In this document: piece by piece, positions 1-7,710 of the stretch
Numbering within the stretch: the first letter of the stretch is position 1
Layout: the number at the start of each line of letters is the position of its first letter
Origin: Bacillota bacterium
GTDB lineage: Bacteria > Bacillota > Clostridia > Lachnospirales > Lachnospiraceae
Reading direction: 5' to 3'
Length of the DNA stretch: 46,204 nucleotides
NCBI GenBank assembly: GCA_023441965.1
Contig: JAEZNB010000076.1
Location: forward strand, 1-46,204
The notes under the pieces: generated by a model
Told to the model about the DNA's origin: nothing
Databases searched by the model: none
What the model saw: the letters and a program-made list of their open reading frames with translations, nothing else
Program-made: the position numbers and the translations under genes

Positions 1-2
1 GC

Positions 3-110
3 TGGAAGGTCTATGGAAAAGGAACAAGAGCAGGGATAGAGGTACTGGAGACGCTTTCAGGAACGATAATGATTGAACCCATCTCGGCCATGATTTTAGC
101 CAAGGAATAA
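3..110 (+). CDS. C-terminal end of an unrecognised protein (5' end outside window)
   Basis: An open frame enters the window and ends at a TAA at 108-110. About 35 residues are visible, ending in IEPISAMILAKE. The other two forward frames close earlier, so this frame is the most likely coding one. The fragment has hydrophobic residues typical of a folded C-terminus, but I do not recognise the family. The stop lies directly before a 17-bp tandem repeat block. It could also be a chance open frame. Confidence 0.4.
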   Translation, partial: WKVYGKGTRAGIEVLETLSGTIMIEPISAMILAKE

Positions 111-123
111 AAGCAGAACAAGT

Positions 124-276
124 CATGATACAGAACAAGAAATGATGCAGAATAAGCAACGATGCAGAATAATTAATGATGCAGAATAAACAATGATACA
201 GAATAAGCAACGATGCAGAATAAGTAATGATGCAGAATAAGTAATGATACAAAATAAGTACTGAGGCAGAAGATGA
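124..276. repeat. 17-bp tandem repeat array, nine units
   Basis: Nine consecutive 17-bp units follow the consensus AATGATGCAGAATAAGT. The boundaries fall at 124, 141, 158, 175, 192, 209, 226, 243 and 260. Units differ mainly at position 3 (T or C), position 7 (G or A) and the last two bases; the first and last units are the most degenerate. There are no spacers, so it is not a CRISPR. The unit length is not a multiple of three and every unit carries stop triplets on the plus strand, so it is not a coding repeat. It fills the gap before the MGMT-domain gene. Confidence 0.9.
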
Positions 277-306
277 TATGCGGTATTAAGGAGGAAGGGA
301 AGGAAG

Positions 307-627
307 ATGGACAACCAGGGCTTCTTCAAGCAGGTTTATGAGATTGTTGCTACAGTACCGCCCGGTTCTGTCATCAGCTACGGTACGATTGCCAAGCTGC
401 TGGGTCGACCCAGAGCAGCAAGACTGGTGGGATATGCGATGCATAGTGTACCAATAGAGCTTAAGCTTCCTTGCCATAGGGTTGTGAACAGAAATGGCTC
501 TATGGCTCCCGGAGACATCTTCGGCGGTGAGGAGAAGCAGCGGCAGCTGTTGGAGGAGGAAGGAATCACCTTTCTTGAGAATGGCTGCATCTATATGGAA
601 CGGCACGCCATAAAGCTCATCTTCTGA
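307..627 (+). CDS. MGMT-family DNA-binding-domain protein (single-domain alkyltransferase)
   Basis: The 106-residue protein consists only of the C-terminal DNA-binding/active-site domain of O6-alkylguanine-DNA alkyltransferases; the N-terminal domain of full Ogt/Ada-C proteins is absent. The motif LPCHRVV is present with the acceptor cysteine at about residue 56. In the non-catalytic alkyltransferase-like (ATL) proteins this cysteine is usually tryptophan, so alkyl transfer is chemically possible here. The region SYGTIAKLLGRPRAARLVG matches the helix-turn-helix and arginine-finger area. The start is ATG at 307 with the purine-rich AGGAGGAAGGGAAGG upstream. Likely role: repair or sensing of alkylated guanine in the cytoplasm. 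Family assignment is firm; catalytic activity is inferred. Confidence 0.85.
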   Translation: MDNQGFFKQVYEIVATVPPGSVISYGTIAKLLGRPRAARLVGYAMHSVPIELKLPCHRVVNRNGSMAPGDIFGGEEKQRQLLEEEGITFLENGCIYMERHAIKLIF

Positions 628-784
628 TATGAGCATAGCATGTATTGTTTGTAGAATAGATTCTTAACGATAGGATAGCAGCTATGGACCGGAGATGAAG
701 TCCAGAAATGCCCCTTTGCGTATATTGCGCTTCTCGTTTAAGAAGGAATGCCAATCAGGCAAGCATTCATGAAGTATATATTTA

Positions 785-823
785 GGCCGGTGAACTCATC
801 CTTTGAAATTCACCGGCCTTTTT
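785..823 (+). terminator. Intrinsic terminator between convergent genes
   Basis: A perfect 10-bp stem (785-794 with 809-818) with a 14-base loop is followed by TTTTT on the plus strand. It lies between the MGMT-domain gene and the convergent ABC permease gene. The minus-strand side has only an A/T-mixed tail, so it should act mainly on plus-strand transcripts. Confidence 0.75.
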
Positions 824-888
824 ATGAGCTTCAGCTTCTTATATCATCCGAGAACCTTTCATATCCGATAATCTTATGCTCCCATAAT

Positions 889-2034
889 CTACGCGACCTT
901 CCTGTAGGGTTTGAGAGAGGCGATTATAAGCACTGCTGTGATAATCAGAAGGTAGAGGATGGGCTGCAGGACATTCTTGAGCCCGCCGTTATACATTATC
1001 ACATCCAGCAGACCCTTCATGGCCCAGCGCTGGGGCAGGACATCCGAGAGCATAAGTAACACCTTGTTACTTGTCATTTCCCTGGGCCACATGGTTCCGC
1101 CAATCATGGAGGTGGCAACAACAACCGTAGGAAGGAAGGCACCCAGCTGCTGCTCAGTTCTTACGAAGCAGGATACAAATAAGCCGAGGGCTGTACCGGC
1201 GAAAACATAAGCTGCCAGAACAAGAAGGATCGCCAAAGTGGAGCCTCCCCATTCGATCCGGAAGAGGTATTTGCTTACGAGGACGACCAAAGTCATCTGC
1301 CCCATACCCAGGATAAAATTGCTGATAAGATCACCAATCAGGATGGTGGAGGTCCTTAAGGGTGATACCATCTGCCGCTGCCACACATGAATTTCCTTCT
1401 CCTCTACCAGTGAGCCGATGCCAAACATGATGGTGAACATGGAGAAGAAGAGGAGGAAGCCGGCAAAGTAGTATTTGTACTGGCTGTAACCGGCAGTATC
1501 TTTTTCATAATAACCGGAATCAACCTCATAGGTTACATATTCCGTGCGAAGCTCTTCAAATTTACTCCGAAGCAGCGCTTCCTCTGCCGGCAGGTAGGAG
1601 GCTGCCACAGCAGGGAAGAGGTTATCGCTGATGGCTTCCGATATATACTGGGATAGACTGTTCTCCAGGAACATGGTCTCCACATTAACTCCATTCCGAT
1701 AGAAGGTAATCTTATTTTCGCTCTGAGCGAGTCCTGCCTCAAAGCCCTGATCGATGTACACGATTCCGGCTAATCTTCTTCCCTCCAGCTTTTTCTTCGC
1801 CAGATCCAAATCCTGCTCGGTAAATTCGTAGTTCTCATACTCCTTCAGTTTTCTCGTAATTGCCATACTGGTTGCAGAGCGGTCCAGATCCACGATGGCA
1901 ATCTTTGCGACATAGGGCTGACTGAAGCCGGTCCCGATCACATAGATAAATATCATGGTCAGGATACTGGTCACGATTACTGTTGGGAGCATGACCTTAT
2001 GCTTTTTTATTTTAAACAGAATATATGCTATCAT
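889..2034 (-). CDS. ABC-2 type transporter permease
   Basis: The 381-residue integral membrane protein has one N-terminal membrane segment (about residues 14-36), a large extracytoplasmic domain, and a cluster of five or so C-terminal segments from about residue 190. This is the usual architecture of ABC-2 exporter permeases. The motif EEKEIHVWQRQMVSPL lies on the cytoplasmic side, as in the LnrM/LnrN and drug-export permeases. It starts at ATG 2034 after a GGAG site. It is the last gene of the minus-strand ATPase-permease-permease operon, 48 bases after the second permease. Substrate unknown; lipophilic antibiotic export is a family-based guess. Confidence 0.85.
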   Translation of the reverse strand: MIAYILFKIKKHKVMLPTVIVTSILTMIFIYVIGTGFSQPYVAKIAIVDLDRSATSMAITRKLKEYENYEFTEQDLDLAKKKLEGRRLAGIVYIDQGFEAGLAQSENKITFYRNGVNVETMFLENSLSQYISEAISDNLFPAVAASYLPAEEALLRSKFEELRTEYVTYEVDSGYYEKDTAGYSQYKYYFAGFLLFFSMFTIMFGIGSLVEEKEIHVWQRQMVSPLRTSTILIGDLISNFILGMGQMTLVVLVSKYLFRIEWGGSTLAILLVLAAYVFAGTALGLFVSCFVRTEQQLGAFLPTVVVATSMIGGTMWPREMTSNKVLLMLSDVLPQRWAMKGLLDVIMYNGGLKNVLQPILYLLIITAVLIIASLKPYRKVA

Positions 2035-2082
2035 AAAATCTCCATTCTACCGCCTGGTAGCGGTATATAGTACCAAAATCAT

Positions 2083-3372
2083 TCACAGGAGCTCCGTTTT
2101 CATTCGTAACCTTAAGATGATACAGGAGGTTACGATAAAGAGCAGATTCATAAGCAGCAGGCTCATAATATTGCTCATAACCTCTGAGACAGGATCCCCC
2201 GAAATAGTATTCAGGAACAGATCCAGAGCATTACCACTTGTGGAAAAGAAGCGTAGATTCTGTACTGCCTTCGGCAGGATCTGGACCGGGATAAAGCTGC
2301 CGCCGACCAGAGCCATCAAATTGACGATTCCATATTCAAATGCATTGGCAAAGGCATAGGAGCCGCTTACCAGAGTAATCACAGAAACCAGCATCCCTAA
2401 AGATCCGATGGAGATTGCATTTAATAGCACCGGAAGCAGCATATAGAGGAGGTTACCGTACTCTACGCCCAATAAGAGACTGGAAAATACAATCATCAGG
2501 ATGCTTTGAATAATCACAATCAGGATAACCCGGATGAAATTACTTACGACAGATAGCTGCAGCTTCCTTCCGGAGACCTTCAGTCGATGTAGGGTGTAAT
2601 TTTTCTTCTCATCGATCAGGGCCCTGCCGCCAAAGCCGGCTGCATACAAGGTAAACATCGCCATCATGGCAACAGCATAATATTGAAAGCTGTCCCAGAC
2701 TTCCTTGCCGCTCACCTCTTTTACAGTCAGAGATACCTCGATCTCCTCCTGCGGGAGCAACAGGTCCTCCAGAGGCAGGCCTTCTCTCTGCTCCTCATCC
2801 ATTAAGTAGGGCTGGAGCGTCATTCTGCGGACAATCATGCGGTTCAAGGTATTGGTAAATTGTCTGAGCAGCTGCTCCACAATCGAGGAGGAGTTGGGGG
2901 AGTTGCTGTTCTTAAGCAGCTCTATGGTAACAACATTTCTTGAGACGGTAAGGTTCATTAAGGTATTAAAGATAAATTTCTCCGGCAGGATAATGGCTGC
3001 CGGAATCCGATCCTCTGCCAGCAACCGGTCTGCTTCCGCTCGACTTACAAGCTTATAGGACAGCATTTTCTTAACTTGATCATCACTGAGAAAATCCTGA
3101 AAGAAGATTTCCTCCGGGTCCGCCACCTCTCCGATATCACCGAGGTTCATCTGTTCCAGTATATCCTGATACATGGTAAGATCAGCCTCATGATCATATT
3201 CCTTGACCACTACTATGTCCATATGAGTAATACCACTGCCTTCAGAGCTGAAGGCACTTTTTAAGGATAAACCCAGAATAGTCATCAGGATAAAGGGCAT
3301 CAGAAGGATGACGGTAAGGATTTTCTTGTCACTAAGGATGTTCTTCACATCCTTCCATATCATTAACAGCAT
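2083..3372 (-). CDS. ABC-2 type transporter permease
   Basis: The 429-residue protein has an N-terminal membrane helix (about residues 18-36), an extracytoplasmic domain, and a C-terminal membrane bundle beginning near residue 228. DEKKNYTLHRLKVSG corresponds to the conserved cytoplasmic stretch before the membrane core. A strong AAGGGGGGG site precedes ATG 3372. It lies 12 bases downstream of the ATPase gene and upstream of a second, dissimilar permease, so the transporter is probably a heterodimeric permease pair with one ATPase, the LnrLMN arrangement. Function as an exporter is inferred from family and context. Confidence 0.85.
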   Translation of the reverse strand: MLLMIWKDVKNILSDKKILTVILLMPFILMTILGLSLKSAFSSEGSGITHMDIVVVKEYDHEADLTMYQDILEQMNLGDIGEVADPEEIFFQDFLSDDQVKKMLSYKLVSRAEADRLLAEDRIPAAIILPEKFIFNTLMNLTVSRNVVTIELLKNSNSPNSSSIVEQLLRQFTNTLNRMIVRRMTLQPYLMDEEQREGLPLEDLLLPQEEIEVSLTVKEVSGKEVWDSFQYYAVAMMAMFTLYAAGFGGRALIDEKKNYTLHRLKVSGRKLQLSVVSNFIRVILIVIIQSILMIVFSSLLLGVEYGNLLYMLLPVLLNAISIGSLGMLVSVITLVSGSYAFANAFEYGIVNLMALVGGSFIPVQILPKAVQNLRFFSTSGNALDLFLNTISGDPVSEVMSNIMSLLLMNLLFIVTSCIILRLRMKTELL

Positions 3373-3384
3373 AATATCCCCCCC

Positions 3385-4323
3385 TTAATCTCTTAGAACC
3401 CGGCCGGTCAGATTAAGGAACACTGTTTCCAGGTTGGGCTGTTCATATTCCATGGACAGGATACCGATATTCTCCTCATGCAGTAAGTCTATGATATTCT
3501 TGAATACCCACTTATCTTCGCCGAAGCGGATGAGGAGTTCCTTGGATTCCTCCTGGGTGACAGAGAGAACATGGGGGAGAGCCCTCATTCTATCAAGAAG
3601 CTCCGGACCGTTAGTCTCTGTCTTCAGCTTTATCCCTCTCGTCTTATCGTACTGTTCGATCAGCTGATCCTTAGTTCCGTCAGCTATGATCTTCCCCTGG
3701 TCCATGATGCAGATACGATCACAAAGGTATTCGACCTCCTCCATATAATGACTGGTGTATATGACGGTCATACCCTGCTTATTCAGAGCCAGGACAGTAT
3801 CCAGGATGTGCTTTCTGGACTGGGGGTCAATACCTACGGTGGGCTCATCCATGATGATGATCTCGGGATCATGGAGCAGGGCTGCACCAATATTCAGCCT
3901 GCGCTTCATACCGCCGGAATAGGTCTTGACCTTATCCTTTAGGCGGTCCTTAATGCCGATGATCTCCGATATCTCATCGATCTTTTTCTTAAGCTGATCT
4001 CCCTTCACCCCGTAATTGCGGCCCCAGAAGGACAGGTTATCCTTACCGGTAAGCATCGGGTAGAGGGCTATCTCTTGTGGGACATAGCCTAGGCTCTCCT
4101 GAATGACCTTGGGATTCTGCAGAATACTGGTATCTGCATAAAAAATATCACCGGAATCCGGCTTAAGCAGTGTTGAAATCATGGATATCGTCGTGGATTT
4201 TCCGGCCCCGTTGGGTCCCAGAAGGCCCAGTACCTCCCCCTTGTTCACATGGAAGCTGATGTCATCCACCGCCTTAATTTTCTTAAAATGCTTACTGATA
4301 TGTTCCACCCTGATTAATTCCAT
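3385..4323 (-). CDS. ABC transporter ATP-binding protein
   Basis: The 312-residue cytoplasmic ATPase powers the two permeases encoded directly downstream. It shows Walker A (GLLGPNGAGKSTT), a Q-loop near YVPQEI, the signature motif YSGGMKRRL, Walker B (IIIMDEPT) and the switch histidine (IYTSHYMEE). A C-terminal extension after residue 220 is typical of DrrA/LnrL-type drug exporter ATPases. I choose ATG 4323, which has GGGAGGAG upstream; ATG 4335 is an alternative that adds MGGA. The start overlaps the end of a lipoprotein pseudogene. A sigma-A-like promoter at 4568-4596 probably drives the operon. Confidence 0.92.
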   Translation of the reverse strand: MELIRVEHISKHFKKIKAVDDISFHVNKGEVLGLLGPNGAGKSTTISMISTLLKPDSGDIFYADTSILQNPKVIQESLGYVPQEIALYPMLTGKDNLSFWGRNYGVKGDQLKKKIDEISEIIGIKDRLKDKVKTYSGGMKRRLNIGAALLHDPEIIIMDEPTVGIDPQSRKHILDTVLALNKQGMTVIYTSHYMEEVEYLCDRICIMDQGKIIADGTKDQLIEQYDKTRGIKLKTETNGPELLDRMRALPHVLSVTQEESKELLIRFGEDKWVFKNIIDLLHEENIGILSMEYEQPNLETVFLNLTGRVLRD

Positions 4324-4550
4324 AGCTCCTCCCATCCTTCCTCTATATACATATCCGGTGTTACTTCAGGAATAGTAATATCCTGTCCTTCGCCAAGACC
4401 GCTGAGGGTAATCTTTCCGGACATCTTGATCCTTACCGAGCCTTTTGGTAGCCGCATCCTTGAAGTCAAGCGTAAGCTCATAATCCTGCATGACCAGCCT
4501 CCCATCAAAATCCACATAAGCAGTGGAAGTGAAGCCGGATAAGTTAGATT
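4314..4550 (-). pseudogene. Remnant of a DUF6612-like lipoprotein gene
   Basis: Two overlapping minus-strand frames make sense only if joined. One reads STAYVDFDGRLVMQDYELTL then DFKDAATK. The other continues as GSVRIKMSGKITLSGLGEGQ, then DITIPEVTPDMYIEEGWEEL. Together they resemble the C-terminal end of the beta-rich DUF6612 lipoproteins of clostridia. The frames meet near 4441-4450, at a short homopolymer, implying a frameshift. A stop at about 4548 and the lack of a signal peptide show the 5' part is gone. It precedes and slightly overlaps the ABC ATPase gene, so the operon probably once began with this lipoprotein. Family name is a judgement by eye. Confidence 0.6.
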
Positions 4551-4567
4551 ATGGATATCTAATGCAG

Positions 4568-4596
4568 ATTTTACCACTTATTCCCCTGCCTATCAA
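4568..4596 (-). promoter_or_regulatory. Sigma-A-like promoter for the ABC exporter operon
   Basis: On the minus strand TTGATA (4591-4596) and TAAAAT (4568-4573) are separated by 17 bases. Transcription would start near 4561 and cross the lipoprotein remnant before reaching the ATPase gene. Confidence 0.55.
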
Positions 4597-4633
4597 CCGA
4601 ATGTTAACGACCTATATATCTTTATAAAACAGG

Positions 4634-4662
4634 TTGACATGTTACCTTTTTCCCCCTAAACT
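4634..4662 (+). promoter_or_regulatory. Sigma-A-like promoter for the HD-GYP gene
   Basis: TTGACA (4634-4639) and TAAACT (4657-4662) are separated by 17 bases and lie about 60 bases before the preferred start codon. The promoter is back-to-back with the one for the ABC operon. Confidence 0.55.
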
Positions 4663-4720
4663 GAAATTAGTAACTAATATCAATCTTTACCCACTGATAC
4701 TTGGAGGATACAACATATAT

Positions 4721-6691
4721 ATGAAGAACACACACCCACTGGGACAAGTGAGAAAAATAGGAATTGGGATTCTGCTGGGGTTGATCTTGGTGCTTGCTAT
4801 ATTTATCGTTCTGGAGAAGATATCTGCCGACAGGGAGAAGGAAGATAAGCAGATTATCAATAGCCTAGGCAGACAGAGAATGTATACCCAGATGATAGCG
4901 AAGGATTCCAGTAGCCTGTATGCCTTGATGAAGGATCTGGAGGATGGAAGAATCAACGAAACGATCATTGAGGTTAAGAACAAGCGCTACGAATACATCG
5001 ATGGCTTACATAATGCAAAAAAAGAATTCTCGGAAACCCTAAAGAATTTAGAGGAAGGATATCTTAAGGTGGGGGCCCGACTGATCGATATCAGGAAGGC
5101 CAACGAAAAATCTGCACCCTATCTGAAGGAGCTGAAGCTTCTGTGGGAGGAGTTTGGGCTGTACATAGATACCATGACGACAGCAGAGGGGATCACTGAG
5201 GAGGTAGTGACTGCGGCTACCTTCATCAATCTGAATAACCTGAAGCTGTTGGAATTATGCGATCAGATACAAGAGATCATACTGAACGCCTCCATTAACG
5301 CTACCCGGATCGTAACAACATTGTTTTATGTTCTGATTGGAGTACTTAGTGTCCTTATGGCAATCGCCATTGTACAACTGCTTAAGTTTATCATACACCC
5401 GCTGAAGCGTCTCCAGCATGGCATATCAGAAATCGGTCTGGGACATTATTCGGAAGGTGCTGTGCTATCGACCGATAAAAAGAACATTCCTGTACTGAAT
5501 GAGCTCAATTCCATGTTCATGAAGATCAACTATCTGATCAACCTGATAGAGAACATGAACAGCCATTCCTCCTTTACAGACAGTCTGAACTATATTAACA
5601 GGACCTTCTCCCGATTCATTCCATATAACTATATCGGAGTCGCTCTGTTGGATGATGCCAAGAAGAAGCTGCGGGCTTCCTATGGTGTATCAGACGGTAC
5701 GGTGATCGGGATGCCTGAGAAGATTTACGGACTTACCTGGAGACTGGCGGATACGAGCCTTGGCACATTGATTGAGACCGGAGAAGCCAGGGTAATCAAT
5801 GACCTGGAGGAATATACTGCGGGCAAGCCGGTAAATCATTACAATGAGATCATTATGGAAGCCGGTATTCGGTCCTCTATAACACTGCCTTTACGGCTAT
5901 CCGGTGATCCGGTTGGCATTATCTTCTTCTCCAGCACTCAGAAGCATGTTTATAAGGAAGAGCATGTGAATTTCCTTAAGACTCTGGTGAACAGTATTGC
6001 CATCAGCTTTAAGCAGAATATATTCATCAATGATCTGGTCTTCAGCAGCATACTGGCACTTGCTAAGCTGGCTGAAGCCAGGGATGAGGATACCGGGGAG
6101 CATCTGGACCGGATGAAGATGTACTCCAGGCTGATTGCCGAGCTGCTTTTTGAAAATCAGGTCTACCCCGGAGAGATTACACCGGAATTTTTTGACCTGA
6201 TAGAACGCTTCAGCCCGCTCCACGATATCGGAAAGGTTGGAATACGGGACGGAATTCTTCTTAAGCCCGGGAAGCTGACCAAGGAGGAATATGAGGAGAT
6301 GAAGCAACATACCCTGTACGGTGGCAGAGTACTCCGGGCAGCGGAAGAGGTCGTAGCGAAGAGAGGCAAGCATCTCTTCGGGCTTGGTATAGAGATCGCA
6401 GAAGGACATCATGAGAAATGGGATGGCAGCGGGTATCCTGCAGGGAAGTCGGGTCTGGAGATACCCTTAAGTGCGAGAATCGTAGCAGTGGCTGATGTCT
6501 TCGATGCCCTGACCAGTAAGAGACCTTATAAGAGTCCATTTTCCTTCGAGGTTTCTATGAATATCATAGAAGAGGGCAAGGGGGCACACTTTGATCCTAA
6601 GATCGTAGAGGTCTTCTTGGCCAACCGGGAACGGATAGAGCAGATGTATCATTCCTTCCATAGAACCGGTGAGGATGCTTTGGTTTCATAG
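4721..6691 (+). CDS. Membrane HD-GYP cyclic-di-GMP phosphodiesterase with PilJ-like sensor, HAMP and GAF
   Basis: From ATG 4721 the protein has 656 residues. Order: membrane helix (about 12-32); an extracytoplasmic region starting INSLGRQRMYTQMIAKDSSS, like the PilJ/NarX-type methyl-accepting sensor domain; a second helix (about 197-220); a HAMP-like linker; a GAF-like domain (about 270-420); and an HD-GYP domain. The catalytic HDIGK motif is near residue 500 and HHEKWDGSGYP near 567, both intact, so hydrolysis of c-di-GMP is expected. An upstream TTG at 4634 overlaps the -35 box and is rejected. GGAGG lies 13 bases before ATG 4721, somewhat far. Signal sensed is unknown. Confidence 0.88.
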   Translation: MKNTHPLGQVRKIGIGILLGLILVLAIFIVLEKISADREKEDKQIINSLGRQRMYTQMIAKDSSSLYALMKDLEDGRINETIIEVKNKRYEYIDGLHNAKKEFSETLKNLEEGYLKVGARLIDIRKANEKSAPYLKELKLLWEEFGLYIDTMTTAEGITEEVVTAATFINLNNLKLLELCDQIQEIILNASINATRIVTTLFYVLIGVLSVLMAIAIVQLLKFIIHPLKRLQHGISEIGLGHYSEGAVLSTDKKNIPVLNELNSMFMKINYLINLIENMNSHSSFTDSLNYINRTFSRFIPYNYIGVALLDDAKKKLRASYGVSDGTVIGMPEKIYGLTWRLADTSLGTLIETGEARVINDLEEYTAGKPVNHYNEIIMEAGIRSSITLPLRLSGDPVGIIFFSSTQKHVYKEEHVNFLKTLVNSIAISFKQNIFINDLVFSSILALAKLAEARDEDTGEHLDRMKMYSRLIAELLFENQVYPGEITPEFFDLIERFSPLHDIGKVGIRDGILLKPGKLTKEEYEEMKQHTLYGGRVLRAAEEVVAKRGKHLFGLGIEIAEGHHEKWDGSGYPAGKSGLEIPLSARIVAVADVFDALTSKRPYKSPFSFEVSMNIIEEGKGAHFDPKIVEVFLANRERIEQMYHSFHRTGEDALVS

Positions 6692-6752
6692 GGTGTGGGT
6701 AGGACAGTATGTCAGGTGATTATAACTGAATTATATAGTATAGATAGAGGCA

Positions 6753-6839
6753 GGAAGGGAGCCATACTGAGCTTCTCCTTGCCGGACAGCTGCTGATGGG
6801 CAGTTGTCCGGAGGGGCAGAGAAGTTCCGGTTCCCTTCC
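6753..6839. terminator. Long nested hairpin, likely bidirectional terminator
   Basis: An outer stem (6753-6763 with 6829-6839), a middle stem (6772-6777 with 6819-6824) and an inner 12-bp stem (6782-6793 with 6800-6811, one G-T pair) stack into a hairpin of about 87 bases. It lies between the convergent HD-GYP and von Willebrand A genes. The flanking T-runs are interrupted, so termination strength is uncertain. Confidence 0.65.
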
Positions 6840-6938
6840 TTTCTCGTTCGGAAGTATAGATGAAGTTAATGCTTAACTGGAAAATATAAGGAAAGCAATT
6901 GACACCGGAATGAATTCGTACTAAACTTTCCTTAGGGA

Positions 6939-7547
6939 TTACTGTCGTTTTTTGTTACGGAAGGAATCCGGTATCCGCAAGCCGCATACCATGTCATTTA
7001 CCTGCTGATACATCCGGTTCGTGCCCACACCGGAGGCCTCGTATCTGAAAGCCATCTCCGGTTGGATGCCTAGCTTATGGCTTTCCTTCGCCACATCGAT
7101 ATTCGCACCCATGAAGATGAATTCCCAATGAGAGATTCTCTGCTGAAGGGTAATCATATCATTTACCCGATCATAAGTGAATTCCTTACTGGCGTTCTCC
7201 ATTCCATCTGTGGTGATGACGAAGATGATTTTACCGGGGCGGTTTTCCTCCGGAATATGGGACATGCGGAAGCCTACATCCAGAATGGTCTTTCCGACGG
7301 CATCCAGCAGAGCTGTCGAGCCTCTGGTGAAGTATTCCTTCTCGGTAAGAGTTACCGTACTGGCATCCACGCCGTTGTGCAGGATTTCGTATTTGTCATC
7401 AAAGAGGACTGTGGTAAGTAGGGTCGATCCCAGCTTACACTGGGTCTTAAGAAAGCCATTGAAGCCTCCGATGGTATCGTTCTCCAGTCCGGACATGGAG
7501 CCGCTGCGGTCAAGTAAGAAAATGATTTCCGTTAAATTCTGATTCAT
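6939..7547 (-). CDS. Stand-alone von Willebrand factor A domain protein
   Basis: The 202-residue protein is essentially one VWA domain. It has a complete metal-ion-dependent adhesion site: DRSGS at residues 13-17, the threonine in RGSTALLDAVG, and the aspartate in ITTDGMEN. There is no signal peptide or membrane segment, so it should be cytoplasmic, in the TerY-like group. I place the start at ATG 7547, preceded by AAAGGA at good distance; an ATG nine bases upstream abuts that site. It diverges from the gene at 7711, whose C-terminal domain is often found near such VWA proteins. Probable role: metal-dependent scaffold in a signalling or stress module; partner unknown. Confidence 0.85.
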   Translation of the reverse strand: MNQNLTEIIFLLDRSGSMSGLENDTIGGFNGFLKTQCKLGSTLLTTVLFDDKYEILHNGVDASTVTLTEKEYFTRGSTALLDAVGKTILDVGFRMSHIPEENRPGKIIFVITTDGMENASKEFTYDRVNDMITLQQRISHWEFIFMGANIDVAKESHKLGIQPEMAFRYEASGVGTNRMYQQVNDMVCGLRIPDSFRNKKRQ

Positions 7548-7676
7548 AGACAACATCCTTTCTTAGGGTAAGTGATAGGTTTCAATCCGTGAAGCCTGGG
7601 GGAGGAGTTTGACTGTTTCCTCTGTAGCTCACCTTGCTTCGATAAGCTGATTATAGAGGATCAGATGAATAAAATG

Positions 7677-7693
7677 GTCGCCTTCCAGGCGAC
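7677..7693 (+). promoter_or_regulatory. Small hairpin just before a TTG-start ribosome-binding site
   Basis: GTCGCCT (7677-7683) and AGGCGAC (7687-7693) form a perfect 7-bp stem with a 3-base loop. It ends five bases before the GGAGGG site of the gene starting at 7711. It could modulate translation, stabilise the mRNA 5' end or serve as a protein-binding palindrome; the sequence alone does not decide. Confidence 0.45.
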
Positions 7694-7710
7694 ATTATGG
7701 AGGGTTACAT

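Noticed and set aside
124..276. Possible CRISPR array
   Set aside because: Units are contiguous 17-mers without spacers, and no cas genes are nearby.
123..329. Minus-strand 68-codon open frame with repeated ILHRCLFCII segments
   Set aside because: It is the translation of the 17-bp tandem repeat array and the start of the MGMT-domain gene region. The apparent 17-residue repeats are a by-product of 3 x 17 bases, and no ribosome-binding site supports it.
307..627. ATL-type non-catalytic alkyltransferase-like protein
   Set aside because: The active-site position is cysteine (PCHRVV), not tryptophan as in typical ATL proteins.
4314..4577. Intact 87-residue gene upstream of the ABC ATPase
   Set aside because: Its N-terminal half is out of frame with the recognisable protein and its ATG lies upstream of the likely transcription start. 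It is better explained as a frameshifted remnant.
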